Below are positions 17,190-26,523 of a stretch of DNA of 64,000 nt, in pieces (the first letter of the stretch is position 1; every line of letters begins with the position of its first letter). Location of the stretch: the NCBI RefSeq assembly GCF_021654775.1, contig NZ_AP025343.1:62001-126000 (forward strand), given 5' to 3'. The notes under the pieces were generated by a model that saw only the letters and a program-made list of their open reading frames with translations, did no database searches and was not told the origin of the DNA. Source of the DNA: Paenibacillus azoreducens. GTDB taxonomy: Bacteria; Bacillota; Bacilli; Paenibacillales; Paenibacillaceae. Made by a program: the position numbers and the translations under genes.

Positions 17190-17873
17190 ATGAATATGTA
17201 CAAAAATATAGCCTCTATCGGAGCTCTCTTTGGCGACCCTACTCGTACTACAATCCTGGTTTCTCTTGCCGATGGGCGGTCGCTAACCGCAGGCGAACTG
17301 GCCTATATCGCCGAAGTGTCGCCGCAAACGGCAAGTGCTCACCTCACCAAGTTGGTCGAAGGGGGGCTTATCGTGATGGAACCGCAAGGGCGGCATCGTT
17401 ATTATCGATTGGCAAGTTCGAAAGTGGCAGAAGTGATGGAGGAAATGGCTTCTCTCACGACTCCTGTTCCTGCCAGATCCTTGCGCGAATCCGACCAAGC
17501 AAAGGCGCTTCGTTATGCCAGGACATGTTATGAGCATTTGGCTGGCGAGCTCGGGGTATCAATTACCAATGCACTTTTGAGGAAAGAGTACATTAAAGAA
17601 TCGGATGGAAAGTACCAACTTACTGTATTAGGAGAAAAGTGGCTTATAGAGTTTGGAGTGAAAATAGACGGTTTAAACAGGCTTGCACGTTCTATTCCTC
17701 GCCATATCGACTGGACTGAACGGCACCACCATATGGGAGGTCCTATCGCGGTCGGCATCACTCGCCGTCTATTTGAGCTGGGCTGGATTGCCAGGGGTGC
17801 TGTGAAGCGTTCTATTATAATTACAGACACCGGGCGTATTCAAATTCAACGGGAATTTAACCTGGAGTTATAG
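17190..17873 (+). CDS. ArsR-type winged-helix regulator
   Basis: This protein of about 227 residues has an ArsR winged helix at residues about 5-85 (FGDPTRTTILVSLADGRSLTAGELA, then SPQTASAHLTKLVEGGLI as recognition helix). Unlike small metal sensors it has a long C-terminal domain and no metal cysteine cluster, so it probably senses a small molecule. The start ATG at 17190 (or 17196) is the first without a long improbable N-terminus. It is divergent from the MFS pump with only 72 bases between the starts, so the two promoters overlap and coregulation is likely. Confidence 0.85.
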   Translation: MNMYKNIASIGALFGDPTRTTILVSLADGRSLTAGELAYIAEVSPQTASAHLTKLVEGGLIVMEPQGRHRYYRLASSKVAEVMEEMASLTTPVPARSLRESDQAKALRYARTCYEHLAGELGVSITNALLRKEYIKESDGKYQLTVLGEKWLIEFGVKIDGLNRLARSIPRHIDWTERHHHMGGPIAVGITRRLFELGWIARGAVKRSIIITDTGRIQIQREFNLEL

Positions 17874-17935
17874 AGCAGAAAACGATTATTCGTTAAATTC
17901 ATAAATGAGATTTATAACGGACAGGAGAAATAACG

Positions 17936-18358
17936 ATGCAACTTTCAGATTCCATCTATTCCGAAATCACCGCTTTATCTAAACAAGGCGAAGATTTAGT
18001 GAAGGCAGGCGACCTTGAAGCTGGCAAGCATAAGTATGTTGCGGCCCTCCGCTTATTACCGGAAAACCATCGGGAATGGGAGGCTGCTACGTGGTTATAC
18101 GTGGCTATTGGGGATGTTCATTTTCGAATGGAGAATTACGAGAAGGCATTCAAGTGCTTTTTTAACGCTGTTCAGTGTCCGAAAGGGTTGGGTAACCCCT
18201 ATATTCATCTTCGGCTAGGTCAGTTGTATTATGAACAGGGTAATCTTGAAAAGGCAGCAGACGAGCTAACGCGGGCTTACATGGGTGCGGGAATTGATAT
18301 TTTTATGGAAGATGACCCAAAGTATCTTGAGTTTTTGGAGGCAAACATAGAGATTTGA
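17936..18358 (+). CDS. TPR-repeat protein
   Basis: This 140-residue protein is made of about three tetratricopeptide repeats (residues about 10-45, 45-80 and 82-118), with the helix pattern visible in ALRLLPENHREWEAATWLY and LRLGQLYYEQGNLEKAADE. It has no signal peptide or catalytic motif and is probably a cytoplasmic scaffold. CAGGAGAAATAACG precedes the ATG. Similar small TPR proteins accompany SMI1/KNR4 or YwqK immunity-like genes in Bacillales, but no such partner is next to it here. Confidence 0.8.
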   Translation: MQLSDSIYSEITALSKQGEDLVKAGDLEAGKHKYVAALRLLPENHREWEAATWLYVAIGDVHFRMENYEKAFKCFFNAVQCPKGLGNPYIHLRLGQLYYEQGNLEKAADELTRAYMGAGIDIFMEDDPKYLEFLEANIEI

Positions 18359-18374
18359 GGTTTGAATAACAATC

Positions 18375-18402
18375 AGGCCGCCGATTATTCGGCGGCCTTT
18401 TA
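18375..18402. terminator. Bidirectional intrinsic terminator
   Basis: GGCCGCCGA/TCGGCGGCC forms a 9-bp stem with a TTAT loop, followed by TTTTACATAATT on the plus strand. It serves the TPR gene and may also stop the convergent erm transcript. Confidence 0.85.
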
Positions 18403-18435
18403 CATAATTATGAAAGTTCAATCAGAGCCCATGCG

Positions 18436-19284
18436 TTATTTACGCCTCAATAACTTGGGCCAACGAAACGCATCCACCCGTTCGAGCATCGTCCGGAATA
18501 TCATCCCCCATTGGCGTTCATTTAACGTGCAGATCGGGGCCTGCCGGTCAACGCCAAGATTTTTGAACAGATGTTTAAGCTGAGGCGGGGTAAAGATGCC
18601 CTGCAGCACCACGTATATCGGCAGCTCGGGACGTTTCAGCGCGTACTCGGCGAATCCGGCAAAATGCCGGTGGTGGCGGATTTGGACGTAGGGATCTGCT
18701 TTGCGGCGAATGCGGAATATAGCTGATTCCACGCTCGGCGGGGGAGAAAATTCAGTCCGCGGAAACACCTTAATCAATTCCAGGTCGAACCACATTCTCC
18801 ACCGTAAGATGCGCGGGTCACGGATTGGCCTGGAAGTGAAGCGCTTGGCCGCTCCGTATTCGATCAAAAGCATCGCTCCTTGAAAGAAATCGGTCGGGGG
18901 GTCCAGCAGCTTTTCTAAAATTGGAGTCGTAATGGCGTAGGGGATGTTCGCGACGACGCGAAACGGTTTATTGGGCAAATAAGCCAGTCTAATATCTTTC
19001 TCGATAATGGCGACATTGGCATGTGCTTGGGACTTGGCTTTAAGAATTTCCGCAAAGCGGGGATCATTTTCGATCGCCACAACGCTGCTGGCTTTTTCCG
19101 CCAGTGCAAACGTCATAGCGCCTTTTCCGGCTCCAAGGTCCATCACGATTTCGCTGGGCCGGATGCCCGACTGATCGATGATTTGCCGCACAATTCGTGG
19201 GTTATGCAGCAGATGCTGACCGCTAAAGTTCGGTTCATTCAGGCATTTCCGCACCTTGCGGTGCTTTTTGTCATTCGGATGCAT
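18436..19284 (-). CDS. Erm-type 23S rRNA adenine N6-methyltransferase
   Basis: This protein of about 282 residues belongs to the KsgA/Erm rRNA adenine methylase family. It has SAM motif I (MDLGAGKGAMTFALA), an acidic motif II (VVAIENDPRF), and the catalytic NIPYAI motif. Its basic N-terminus (HPNDKKHRKVRKCLNEPNFSGQHLLHN) resembles the ErmD/ErmK branch of Bacillus, which methylates A2058 to block macrolides, lincosamides and streptogramin B. The housekeeping KsgA usually lies in a conserved gene neighbourhood, absent here. The start at 19284 follows GGAGG. A strong terminator sits between promoter region and gene, which fits drug-induced attenuation. Resistance is inferred. Confidence 0.82.
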   Translation of the reverse strand: MHPNDKKHRKVRKCLNEPNFSGQHLLHNPRIVRQIIDQSGIRPSEIVMDLGAGKGAMTFALAEKASSVVAIENDPRFAEILKAKSQAHANVAIIEKDIRLAYLPNKPFRVVANIPYAITTPILEKLLDPPTDFFQGAMLLIEYGAAKRFTSRPIRDPRILRWRMWFDLELIKVFPRTEFSPPPSVESAIFRIRRKADPYVQIRHHRHFAGFAEYALKRPELPIYVVLQGIFTPPQLKHLFKNLGVDRQAPICTLNERQWGMIFRTMLERVDAFRWPKLLRRK

Positions 19285-19320
19285 GTCATCAGTTCCTCCA
19301 TTTTTACGCATTTGTGACCG

Positions 19321-19482
19321 AAAAAAATAAAAAAACACAGGCAGACCGCTGCCTGTGTTTCCGGTCATTAGGAGGACATATCCAAACGCAAGAAACCAAA
19401 GTTTCTTTTGCCGATTTAGAATTTGGCCTTCCGAAACAGACGCAAGAAGGGTGGAGCCACGACAAACGACACCGACAGGCAG
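19321..19482 (-). promoter_or_regulatory. Transcription attenuator of the erm gene
   Basis: Reading on the minus strand, an 11-bp stem (AACACAGGCAG/CTGCCTGTGTT, plus coordinates 19334-19359) with a 4-base loop is followed by TTTTTATTTTTTT, ending 37 bases before the erm start codon. An upstream CTGCCTGT (plus-strand ACAGGCAG at 19475-19482) can pair with the 5' arm of that stem and so form an antiterminator. Between them lies a possible short leader reading frame, starting with GTG near 19473, that contains a basic R-x-x-R-K-A-K stretch like the +X+ motifs that stall drug-bound ribosomes. The structures are visible; the leader peptide is a guess. Confidence 0.62.
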
Positions 19483-19870
19483 GGCCTGACGCTCTCCGCT
19501 TACGTAACCGGCTTTCTTGTAATCCGCTTAGGAAATAGCTGCTCTTTCTTTGTGTTGATCTAGGGGGCAGCATCGATCTCGATCGAGGATTCAGATCTAA
19601 GAAGCACAGATGGCCAAAGATTGCATGATATATACCAGAACCGACAATTCGCAATCGGGCGCAGCAGAATAAAGGAAACAGACTACTCTCTTCTCAAAAA
19701 ATCAGAAAATACAAATGATTCATGGTTTTAACGGTAAGTTGGTAATAAAGGGAATATAGGGGATTTATAGAAAATAAAAATATTTTATACAAATACTGTA
19801 ACTATTTATCGTTTGAGTTGTTTAATAATATGAAAAACAAATTTTACAAGAGAATAGGAGGCTTTTTATC
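19360..19870. other. Erm leader and AT-rich promoter region of the secreted protein gene
   Basis: No protein gene is supported. The left half belongs to the erm leader, with extra hairpin potential (AGAAAC/GTTTCT near 19390-19405). The right half (19690-19860) is very AT-rich and should contain the promoter of the secreted protein, followed by AGGAGG at 19857. Confidence 0.5.
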
Positions 19871-20530
19871 ATGAAAAAATTCAAAGCACTACTGGCAACA
19901 TCGGCTCTGGCGTTAGCTATTCCATTCGGCTTGGTACAAGCTGAATCGGACTCAGTCGAACAACAAGGTTCAGCTCAAGAGACTCAAGTCTTAAATCAAG
20001 ATAGTCAGGCGTTTTCAATTTTCACAGAGGATGTAAATCAGAAATTGCTTGATATTTATTCAAAGTATGATCTGAATCAGCCATTTTCTGAAGAAGATGC
20101 TGCATACGTGAAAAGCCATACCATTCCAGTTAACCCAGGCGAATTTTCCACACTTGCCGTCAAGAGCAGCAGCTTCTATGGTAAAGGATCTGGGGTCTTT
20201 TCATCTGTCGAGACATCCGGAACAGTCACAGTTGATATTGGAGTAATTAATAACCAGGTGGACGTAAATATGGTTACTCGAGATACAACATCAAAATATC
20301 ATAGTTATATTGGTAATAATCTCCAATTCACTGCCATTGGCCTTATTGGATCAGATGGGCTAGGGAAAGTTGCTGACTTTGATTTGCCTAGCAGTACAAG
20401 TAATGGAAACTACGATAAATTGGTTGGGACTAAGAAGTTTGTTGCAAGTGTAGCTTATTATTCTGCTGTTCCTACAGGCAAAGTATCGGATCCGGGTAAC
20501 ACTCAAACAATTAATGTAACAATGAACTAA
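19871..20530 (+). CDS. Secreted protein of unknown function
   Basis: This 219-residue protein has a standard signal peptide (MKKFKALLATSALALAIPFG, cleavage likely after VQA at residue 24). The mature part starts with a Gln/Ser-rich segment, then a helical segment (about 45-85) and a beta-rich C-terminal domain rich in Ser, Val, Gly and Asn (about 95-219), ending in TQTINVTMN. I recognise no catalytic motif, cysteine or anchoring signal, so it is probably released. RBS AGGAGG is strong. The gene is monocistronic, between the erm leader and a terminator. Confidence 0.75.
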   Translation: MKKFKALLATSALALAIPFGLVQAESDSVEQQGSAQETQVLNQDSQAFSIFTEDVNQKLLDIYSKYDLNQPFSEEDAAYVKSHTIPVNPGEFSTLAVKSSSFYGKGSGVFSSVETSGTVTVDIGVINNQVDVNMVTRDTTSKYHSYIGNNLQFTAIGLIGSDGLGKVADFDLPSSTSNGNYDKLVGTKKFVASVAYYSAVPTGKVSDPGNTQTINVTMN

Positions 20531-20536
20531 GTAATA

Positions 20537-20574
20537 GAAGGAAGGAGAGGCTTATCATAGCCCCCCTTCCTTCT
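20537..20574 (+). terminator. Intrinsic terminator of the secreted protein gene
   Basis: AGAAGGAAGGAGAGGCT pairs with AGCCCCCCTTCCTTCT across a short loop, with a weak T-rich end (TTAATTT). It also lies at the 3' end of the convergent membrane-protein gene. Confidence 0.7.
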
Positions 20575-20578
20575 TAAT

Positions 20579-20905
20579 TTACTGAAGATAAGCCACCGCT
20601 GCGATAATTAATATCGACACTACAGTTATCAGGAATGTATTTTTTTTAGACATACTGTTTTTTTGAAAAGCTTTATAAAAGGTCCTATTACCCAAGAAGT
20701 TACGGTAGAACACATATAAAAGCGCTAAATTTGCAATCATGTATGGAAGCATAAGCCATGGCTTTTGAAATTCTTTTATAAAAGAATTTTCTATTGCATT
20801 AAGAAAAAGCAGTCCTATTATTAGAAATAAAATATTTCTTAACAGATCTAAAATTATATATAAAGCATCTTTATACTTTACATTATTCCCCATTTGCTTC
20901 ACCAT
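20579..20905 (-). CDS. Small membrane protein, unknown
   Basis: This 108-residue protein has three predicted membrane helices (about residues 15-35, 50-68 and 87-107), with the last ending at the C-terminus (FLITVVSILIIAAVAYL). There are no conserved motifs that I recognise and codon use is AT-rich like its surroundings. The ATG has AATGGGGAAT nearby but no clear ribosome binding site; a downstream ATG is possible. It stands alone. Confidence 0.6.
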   Translation of the reverse strand: MVKQMGNNVKYKDALYIILDLLRNILFLIIGLLFLNAIENSFIKEFQKPWLMLPYMIANLALLYVFYRNFLGNRTFYKAFQKNSMSKKNTFLITVVSILIIAAVAYLQ

Positions 20906-20984
20906 CCAATAAGTAATAAAATTTGTATAAGCTTTACATTACATTATACTACATGGAAGTCATTAACATCAAACTAATTGCCCG

Positions 20985-21280
20985 CCCCAAGTTTCTCCTG
21001 CCATCAATTATGAGTCGCCTGGTGCAACTCACACTCGGGCCAATAATGATAATTTGGGGATTTTATATTCCAGCATTCACTGATTTCGAGATCAGTATAT
21101 TTTTTCTCCAATGCTTTAATGAACCATTCAGCATTTCAATTAAATTCTGAACCTATTCGCGGTCACGTAATCTATCCATACCATCCAGGGATTGCTCACC
21201 CTTCATTAAAAATTTCATTGAGTAGGCATCCTTAGGAAAATTTCTTATCACAACAGCCTTGGAACATCCTCATATCTGCA
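20985..21280 (-). pseudogene. Possible decayed gene fragment
   Basis: Two open minus-strand segments in different frames look protein-like. One, at about 21280-21170, includes FPKDAYSMKFLMKGEQSL. The next, at about 21140-21010, includes EISECWNIKSPNYHYWPEC. Their order and direction fit one gene broken by a frameshift and stop codons. I do not recognise the family, and there is no start or ribosome binding site, so this remains tentative. Confidence 0.3.
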
Positions 21281-21333
21281 TTCAGCAATTCTCAACTTTT
21301 CCGCGTCAGCGGATGATGTTTTATTTTGTTGGA

Positions 21334-23289
21334 CTACGAAATGATGTGGAAAAATTTCCAATTGATTAGGTCTATAATAAAACCGATCCATATAACAGCT
21401 GTCGCTACCCGAAACCAGATCTGGCTGCGGGTTAGGGGTTGCTTTCGTCCGGCCCATATGGCGACAGCTGCGCAGATTACCGCAATGGCGGCGGCGAAGT
21501 AATTTATTAGAATGCAGCGGTTAAACAGGCTAACCTCCGCATATGGATTTGTGATCATCGTAGCCATTAGAAACAGAACCATGGCAGCCGTGATGGTTCC
21601 ACAACCGACTATCGCCGCCATAAGCAGGCTGGATACGGTAGAGTTCAAACCCTTTCTCCTGCGAATCAGCCAGCGGATGAACATGGCGACCGGTGTGACC
21701 GCGAAGAAAATAACTGCCATGGCCCCCACGACGGCCGAAAGCAATAAGACCGCATTCGATCGGCTTGCCTTAACCGGCAGCATATCCATGCCCTGGCCGC
21801 CGCTCAAGCGAACTACCTTCCCCTTTTCGTCTTTTTCGACGTATAAGTACGCTGCTGACATTTGTAAGCTTTTACTTTTGGTGTTCTTTAACCTGTACAG
21901 ATTAGGACTCACTTGCGTGTATTCGCCGGATCTTCCCATGGCGGTGACGGTAAGATCATGTTCGCCGCTTGGTTTCACGCTTACCCGTGTCAGATACCCC
22001 ATAATCTCCTGAAACGTGGTCAGCGTATTTCGCGATAATACATAATTTCCGGCTGCATCTTGCGATGACGGCAAATGGGTGCCGGGAACAATATCGTTGG
22101 CTTTTTTATTTTGAATGAGCTTGTTAACCAGGCTTGGAACGATATCCGGCTCGACTTCCGTATTCGTCAGAACGACGATCCCCAGCCGCTCCTCGGGCAC
22201 AATCGCAAAATTGCTGGAAAAGCCTACTGCGCCTCCGCTATGGCCGACAGTTCGCGGATTGACGCTGTACTCCCAAAAGCCGTGCGCATTGGATGGCATT
22301 TCAGGATGTGGCGTATAGCTTTGGGCAAGCATCGACTGCTGCATTTTAACGGATTTAAACAACGGATGATCAGCGGCAGTCAAGCCGATGGCGAAGCGGG
22401 CCAAATCTTCAGCGGTTCCTTTCATGGCACCTGCCGGATAAAACGGAATGTAATGCTTCTCTCTAGCTTCGAACTTTCCGCTCCCGAGGCGGCCATAGCC
22501 GGTCGCTTCAAGCTTCTGCAGTTCAGGCCGGTCCCCCAGCTCCGGATGCCCCGATGTATGATCCATCCCAAGCGGCCGTAAAATATGCTTTAACTCATAA
22601 TCCGAAAAAGATTCGCCGCTTACTTTTTCTACCGCATACCCGGCCAGCGCCGTTGAGAAATTGGAATAAGACATGACTTTTCCGGGTTCATATGTTTGTG
22701 CTGGCTGCGAGGACAGCAGAACATTTTCAAGAGAATCCAGCTTTTTCGTCGCTTTAATGAACAGCCCGCCCGAATATTCTTCATAACCTGCAGTATGACT
22801 CATCATATCCAGCAGTGTGAAAGGTTTATCGGCACGCAGTTTATCGGCAAACGATTTTGGGAAATAGGTCCGAACATCCTGATCGAGCGCCATCTCGCCC
22901 TTTTCTACCAGCTGCATAATCGACGTCCATACGAACAGCTTATTAATCGACCCGAAGCCGAATACTGTTTTCGCCGGGTCAACAGGAGTTTTTTGTTCCA
23001 GATTTGCATAGCCGTATCCTTTGGAAAAAATGATGTGGTCGTCTTTCGTAATGACAATGGCCGCGCCTGGCGTCGACTGCCCGATAAAGGGTTCGACAAA
23101 ACGATCGATTTCCTGGCCAAGCTCCTCATAAGGAATGCCAGACGGCGTACTCATGCTTTCGCCCGCTCCCCTGCCATGTTCGGCAGCAACCAGGCCGGGT
23201 GTAGTGAATACGGTTGTACTCGTAAACAGAATCATGATAGCAAACGCAATAACAATTCGCGTCACACGTGTTATTCGTGTTCTCTTCAT
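21334..23289 (-). CDS. Membrane-anchored serine hydrolase (beta-lactamase-like, class C fold)
   Basis: This 651-residue protein has a signal peptide, an extracellular class C beta-lactamase/D-peptidase domain (about residues 45-395) and a C-terminal region with about four membrane helices (about 515-648). The active-site motifs are visible: SINK (S-x-x-K, near residue 152), YSN in MSYSNFS, and HSGG as the KTG-like third motif. Many Firmicutes carry such esterase/PBP4*-type proteins of unknown substrate, some involved in peptide or lipid turnover. The start is the ATG at 23289, followed by a positive region and hydrophobic stretch. A similar protein lies at 57438-58763. Confidence 0.85.
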   Translation of the reverse strand: MKRTRITRVTRIVIAFAIMILFTSTTVFTTPGLVAAEHGRGAGESMSTPSGIPYEELGQEIDRFVEPFIGQSTPGAAIVITKDDHIIFSKGYGYANLEQKTPVDPAKTVFGFGSINKLFVWTSIMQLVEKGEMALDQDVRTYFPKSFADKLRADKPFTLLDMMSHTAGYEEYSGGLFIKATKKLDSLENVLLSSQPAQTYEPGKVMSYSNFSTALAGYAVEKVSGESFSDYELKHILRPLGMDHTSGHPELGDRPELQKLEATGYGRLGSGKFEAREKHYIPFYPAGAMKGTAEDLARFAIGLTAADHPLFKSVKMQQSMLAQSYTPHPEMPSNAHGFWEYSVNPRTVGHSGGAVGFSSNFAIVPEERLGIVVLTNTEVEPDIVPSLVNKLIQNKKANDIVPGTHLPSSQDAAGNYVLSRNTLTTFQEIMGYLTRVSVKPSGEHDLTVTAMGRSGEYTQVSPNLYRLKNTKSKSLQMSAAYLYVEKDEKGKVVRLSGGQGMDMLPVKASRSNAVLLLSAVVGAMAVIFFAVTPVAMFIRWLIRRRKGLNSTVSSLLMAAIVGCGTITAAMVLFLMATMITNPYAEVSLFNRCILINYFAAAIAVICAAVAIWAGRKQPLTRSQIWFRVATAVIWIGFIIDLINWKFFHIIS

Positions 23290-23887
23290 TTCGCTTCTCC
23301 CCTCTTTTTCCGAAATAATCTATAAGGTGTATGGATCCAGCATACAAAAGCAATTCTTAATCAGTCTTTGTCTGTTCCTTAACCAATTCTTAATTGCTAG
23401 GGAATTTTTACGGGCTTTATTGAGGAGAAGCAAGACGCAGTGAATCGATTTCACAAATGAGGCGAAATCTTGGGTGTTTAGCTCTCTGCCGATGAAAATG
23501 AAAAAGCCGCTCGACGAGGAGCGTCTTGCATTTGCTCTTCTTGCCGCCGGTTACGTTGATTATGCATTCCTTCTATGAAGTACGCGGATCCCAACGAAGC
23601 AGAGAACCAACAGGGGCATTTTATGAAGAATATCGCTTTAATCATGTTCCAATACAATACCTTGGTTTTTTGTGTTTTCCCATGATTTTGCGGACGGTTT
23701 CTCGCTTCTTAAATGTTATTGGCTTGTAAATGGCATATAACAATCATTTAACAGTCTGTAAAATAGTGATATAATATTTATCAGGTTATAATTCATCTAG
23801 AAAAGGTGTGAGACCAGGTCGTACTCTGATTTATTGTGAGAGCGCCTACATCTTTTCTTCAAATATTAGCGTGTAAGGACGGTAAAA
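23290..23887. other. Long intergenic region upstream of mqo
   Basis: No confident gene. A tiny open frame at 23492-23578 encodes 28 residues (MKMKKPLDEERLAFALLAAG and more) without a ribosome binding site. A CGCTC/GAGCG hairpin lies inside it. The mqo promoter follows at 23748-23775, leaving a leader of about 105 bases before the mqo start that has no motif I recognise. Confidence 0.45.
23748..23775 (+). promoter_or_regulatory. Probable sigma-A promoter of mqo
   Basis: TTAACA (23748-23753) and TATAAT (23770-23775) are 16 bases apart. This is the best promoter match before mqo. Confidence 0.5.
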
Positions 23888-25390
23888 ATGAGCAGCAGAC
23901 AAACCGAAACAGACGTTATCTTAATTGGTGCCGGAATCATGAGTGCGACTTTGGGGACATTGCTGAAAGAATTAGTACCGGAATGGAAAATTACAGTGTT
24001 TGAGAAGCTGGCAAGCGCAGGCGAGGAAAGCTCTAACGAATGGAATAATGCGGGAACGGGGCATGCTGCACTGTGCGAGCTTAACTACACAGCCGAGAAA
24101 TCGGACGGATCTATCGATATTAGCAAAGCGATCGTGGTTAATGAGCATTTCCAAGTTTCAATGCAGTTTTGGTCTTATCTTGTAAACAGCAATCTGATTC
24201 GTAATCCGCAAGATTTTATCATGCCATTGCCACACATGAGTTTAGTGCAAGGGGAAAAAGATGTAGCGTATTTGAAAAAACGTTTTGAGACGATGTCCAA
24301 AAACCCGCTGTTCCAAGGGATGGAGTTTTCCGACGACCCGAAAAAACTGATGGAATGGATTCCGCTTATTATGAAAGACCGTACATCGAACGAACCTATA
24401 GCGGCAACAAAAATGGACTCTGGAACGGACGTTAACTTTGGCGCTTTAACGCGCATGCTGTTCGATCACTTAAGGAAGAAAAACGTCGATATTCATTACA
24501 AACATAGTGTCGATGACATCAAACGTACAAGCGATGGCTTGTGGGAATTGAAAATAAGGAATGATAGCGGCACAGTCGAACGCCATACTGCCAAATTCGT
24601 CTTTATCGGCGGCGGGGGAGGAAGTCTTCCTCTGCTGCAAAAATCCGGTATTCCTGAAGGAAAACATATCGGAGGATTCCCGATCAGCGGGCTATTTATG
24701 GTGTGCAACAATCCGAAAGTCGTAGCGCAGCATCATGCCAAAGTATACGGCAAAGCGAAGGTCGGGGCGCCTCCAATGTCTGTCCCGCATCTTGACACGA
24801 GATTTATCGATAATAAAAAATCGCTGCTCTTTGGACCGTTTGCCGGCTTCTCGCCGAAGTTCCTAAAAACCGGGTCCATGTTTGATTTGATCGGCTCCGT
24901 AAAACCGAATAATCTGTTCACGATGTTGGCGGCAGGTGCAAAGAATCTTTCGTTGACAAAATACCTCGTCCAACAATTGATGTTGTCGAAAGAGAAGCGT
25001 ATGGAAGAGCTGCGAGAGTTTATCCCGAATGCCAAAAGCGAAGACTGGGATATGCTGGTAGCCGGCCAGCGTGTGCAGGTTATTAAAGATACTGTCTCTG
25101 GCGGTAAAGGAACGCTTCAATTTGGTACGGAAGTGGTGACTGCCGCTGATGGATCGGTCGCCGCCTTGCTCGGCGCTTCTCCGGGGGCTTCCACTGCCGT
25201 TTCCGTCATGCTGGAGGTCATCGAAAAATGCTTCCCGCAGCATCTAAAAGAATGGGAGCCGAAAATAAAAGAAATGGTTCCTTCTTATGGCTTGCCACTC
25301 GTGGAAAATCCTGAGCTTGTCCGTGAAATTCATGCTTCTACGGCGCGGACGCTTGGTCTAAAGAAGTTGAAATCCGTCAGTAGTCAATAA
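23888..25390 (+). CDS. mqo: Malate:quinone oxidoreductase
   Basis: This 500-residue enzyme oxidises L-malate to oxaloacetate and passes electrons to menaquinone at the membrane surface. The N-terminal FAD-binding motif is [18 protein letters not shown], followed by the Mqo-typical [24 protein letters not shown] second conserved block, [22 protein letters not shown], lies near residue 240, and [14 protein letters not shown] near the C-terminus. Length matches the family. It is monocistronic with its own promoter and terminator. Many Bacillales use only NAD malate dehydrogenase, so Mqo gives a membrane bypass. Confidence 0.95.
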   Translation: MSSRQTETDVILIGAGIMSATLGTLLKELVPEWKITVFEKLASAGEESSNEWNNAGTGHAALCELNYTAEKSDGSIDISKAIVVNEHFQVSMQFWSYLVNSNLIRNPQDFIMPLPHMSLVQGEKDVAYLKKRFETMSKNPLFQGMEFSDDPKKLMEWIPLIMKDRTSNEPIAATKMDSGTDVNFGALTRMLFDHLRKKNVDIHYKHSVDDIKRTSDGLWELKIRNDSGTVERHTAKFVFIGGGGGSLPLLQKSGIPEGKHIGGFPISGLFMVCNNPKVVAQHHAKVYGKAKVGAPPMSVPHLDTRFIDNKKSLLFGPFAGFSPKFLKTGSMFDLIGSVKPNNLFTMLAAGAKNLSLTKYLVQQLMLSKEKRMEELREFIPNAKSEDWDMLVAGQRVQVIKDTVSGGKGTLQFGTEVVTAADGSVAALLGASPGASTAVSVMLEVIEKCFPQHLKEWEPKIKEMVPSYGLPLVENPELVREIHASTARTLGLKKLKSVSSQ

Positions 25391-25410
25391 CAAAATAGAA
25401 ATGAAATGAA

Positions 25411-25455
25411 CTCGGCCTTTATCCTGAAATTCATGGAACTAAAGGCCGTTTTGCT
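25411..25455 (+). terminator. Intrinsic terminator of mqo
   Basis: CGGCCTTTA (25413-25421) and TAAAGGCCG (25440-25448) form a perfect 9-bp stem around a large loop, followed by TTTTGCTTT. Confidence 0.75.
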
Positions 25456-25547
25456 TTGCCTTCAACCTTTGTAGGCAAGAAGTGTTTTTCTTTTATGCCC
25501 AACACAAAATATGGGAGGAACGTTGTAAATCAACGTAATACATCAAA

Positions 25548-26468
25548 ATGCGCGTAGATCGATTACTCTCCATGTTATTAATTATCTCAAAAAAAGGTAT
25601 GGTTACAGGCAAAGAGCTTGCGGAACATTTTGAAGTATCCATACGAACCATTTACAGGGATATAGAAAAATTAGGCGAAGCAGGTATTCCGGTCGCATCC
25701 ATTGGCGGTAAAGGTGGGGGCTATTACATTATGGAAAACTATAATGTGGACAATCTTTTTTTGAAGAGAGATGAAGCTTCCACCTTCATGGCGATCATGA
25801 ATAATCTAAATTTTCTGTTTGGGAAAAACACACAGTTTAATGATATGGTTTTAAAGATCGAGAATACGTATACACAAGAAAAAAATACGGATAAGTTGAA
25901 CATTAACATGTCCCATTTCAGTATGGAGAGTGAATTAAAGGAATACCTGTTTCTGATGAACCAAGCCATTGAAGAAAACAAGCTGATGGTATTTGATTAT
26001 TGCAACAGACAAATGGAATATTCCGAAAGAATTGTAGAGCCGCTTCAAATCACGTTTTCTGCCGGTCATTGGCATTTGGTTGGATTTTGCAGATACAGAA
26101 ACGACTACAGAAAGTTTAAACTGGTACGGATCAGGAATTTGAAGATGGGTGACAGTTTCGAAAAAAGAGATATTTCAAAGGGAGAAATCGAAGAAATATT
26201 TAAGGAAAGCATCCGCAAATCAAGTATTCGAGTTAGCTTGAAATTTTCCAATCGAATGGGCAAGGGGCTAACCGAGTATTTCCAAGAAGCGGATATTCAT
26301 CAAACGGAAGATAACCAATACATTGTTGTAGATCATTTTCCTCATGATGAAGGGTTACTCAAATATATTTTAAGCTTTGGCAAGGAATGCGAGATTGTAG
26401 AGCCCCTTTATTTGAGAGATGAATTAAAAGAATATATAAAAAAATTATTGCTCCCATACAATGGCTGA
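25548..26468 (+). CDS. YafY-type regulator with HTH and WYL domains
   Basis: This 306-residue protein has an N-terminal HTH_11 winged helix (about 5-60, with TGKELAEHFEVSIRTIYRDI as recognition helix), a linker, and a WYL domain (about 140-225) that in this family binds ligands or nucleic acid. The WYL core appears as GHWHLVGFCRYRNDYRKFKL. A WCX C-terminal domain follows. Bacillales genomes hold many such regulators beside small metabolic genes; here the hydrolase and DUF2785 pair follow on the same strand, but a terminator overlaps this gene's stop codon. The ATG at 25548 has no strong ribosome binding site. Confidence 0.85.
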   Translation: MRVDRLLSMLLIISKKGMVTGKELAEHFEVSIRTIYRDIEKLGEAGIPVASIGGKGGGYYIMENYNVDNLFLKRDEASTFMAIMNNLNFLFGKNTQFNDMVLKIENTYTQEKNTDKLNINMSHFSMESELKEYLFLMNQAIEENKLMVFDYCNRQMEYSERIVEPLQITFSAGHWHLVGFCRYRNDYRKFKLVRIRNLKMGDSFEKRDISKGEIEEIFKESIRKSSIRVSLKFSNRMGKGLTEYFQEADIHQTEDNQYIVVDHFPHDEGLLKYILSFGKECEIVEPLYLRDELKEYIKKLLLPYNG

Positions 26469-26495
26469 CATACTGATGTCAGTCGTTTTGTTTTA
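26463..26495 (+). terminator. Intrinsic terminator overlapping the WYL-gene stop codon
   Basis: CTGACAT/ATGTCAG form a 7-bp stem with an ACTG loop, followed by TCGTTTTGTTTTATT. The stem starts at the stop codon of the regulator, so it separates the regulator from the hydrolase transcript. Confidence 0.75.
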
Positions 26496-26523
26496 TTGTA
26501 GAGGTATAGCAGGGAGTTAACAT

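Noticed and set aside
18436..19284. Assignment as housekeeping KsgA
   Set aside because: The N-terminus, the attenuator and the neighbourhood fit Erm better; a KsgA gene would normally lie in a different, conserved neighbourhood.
19285..19368. In-frame N-terminal extension of the erm methylase up to 19368
   Set aside because: The extra residues are encoded by the terminator hairpin and U-tract, and the ATG at 19284 has a GGAGG site. The longer frame is probably chance.
22075..23325. Long plus-strand frames opposite the serine hydrolase
   Set aside because: They are antisense shadows; the opposite strand has a signal peptide and all three active-site motifs.
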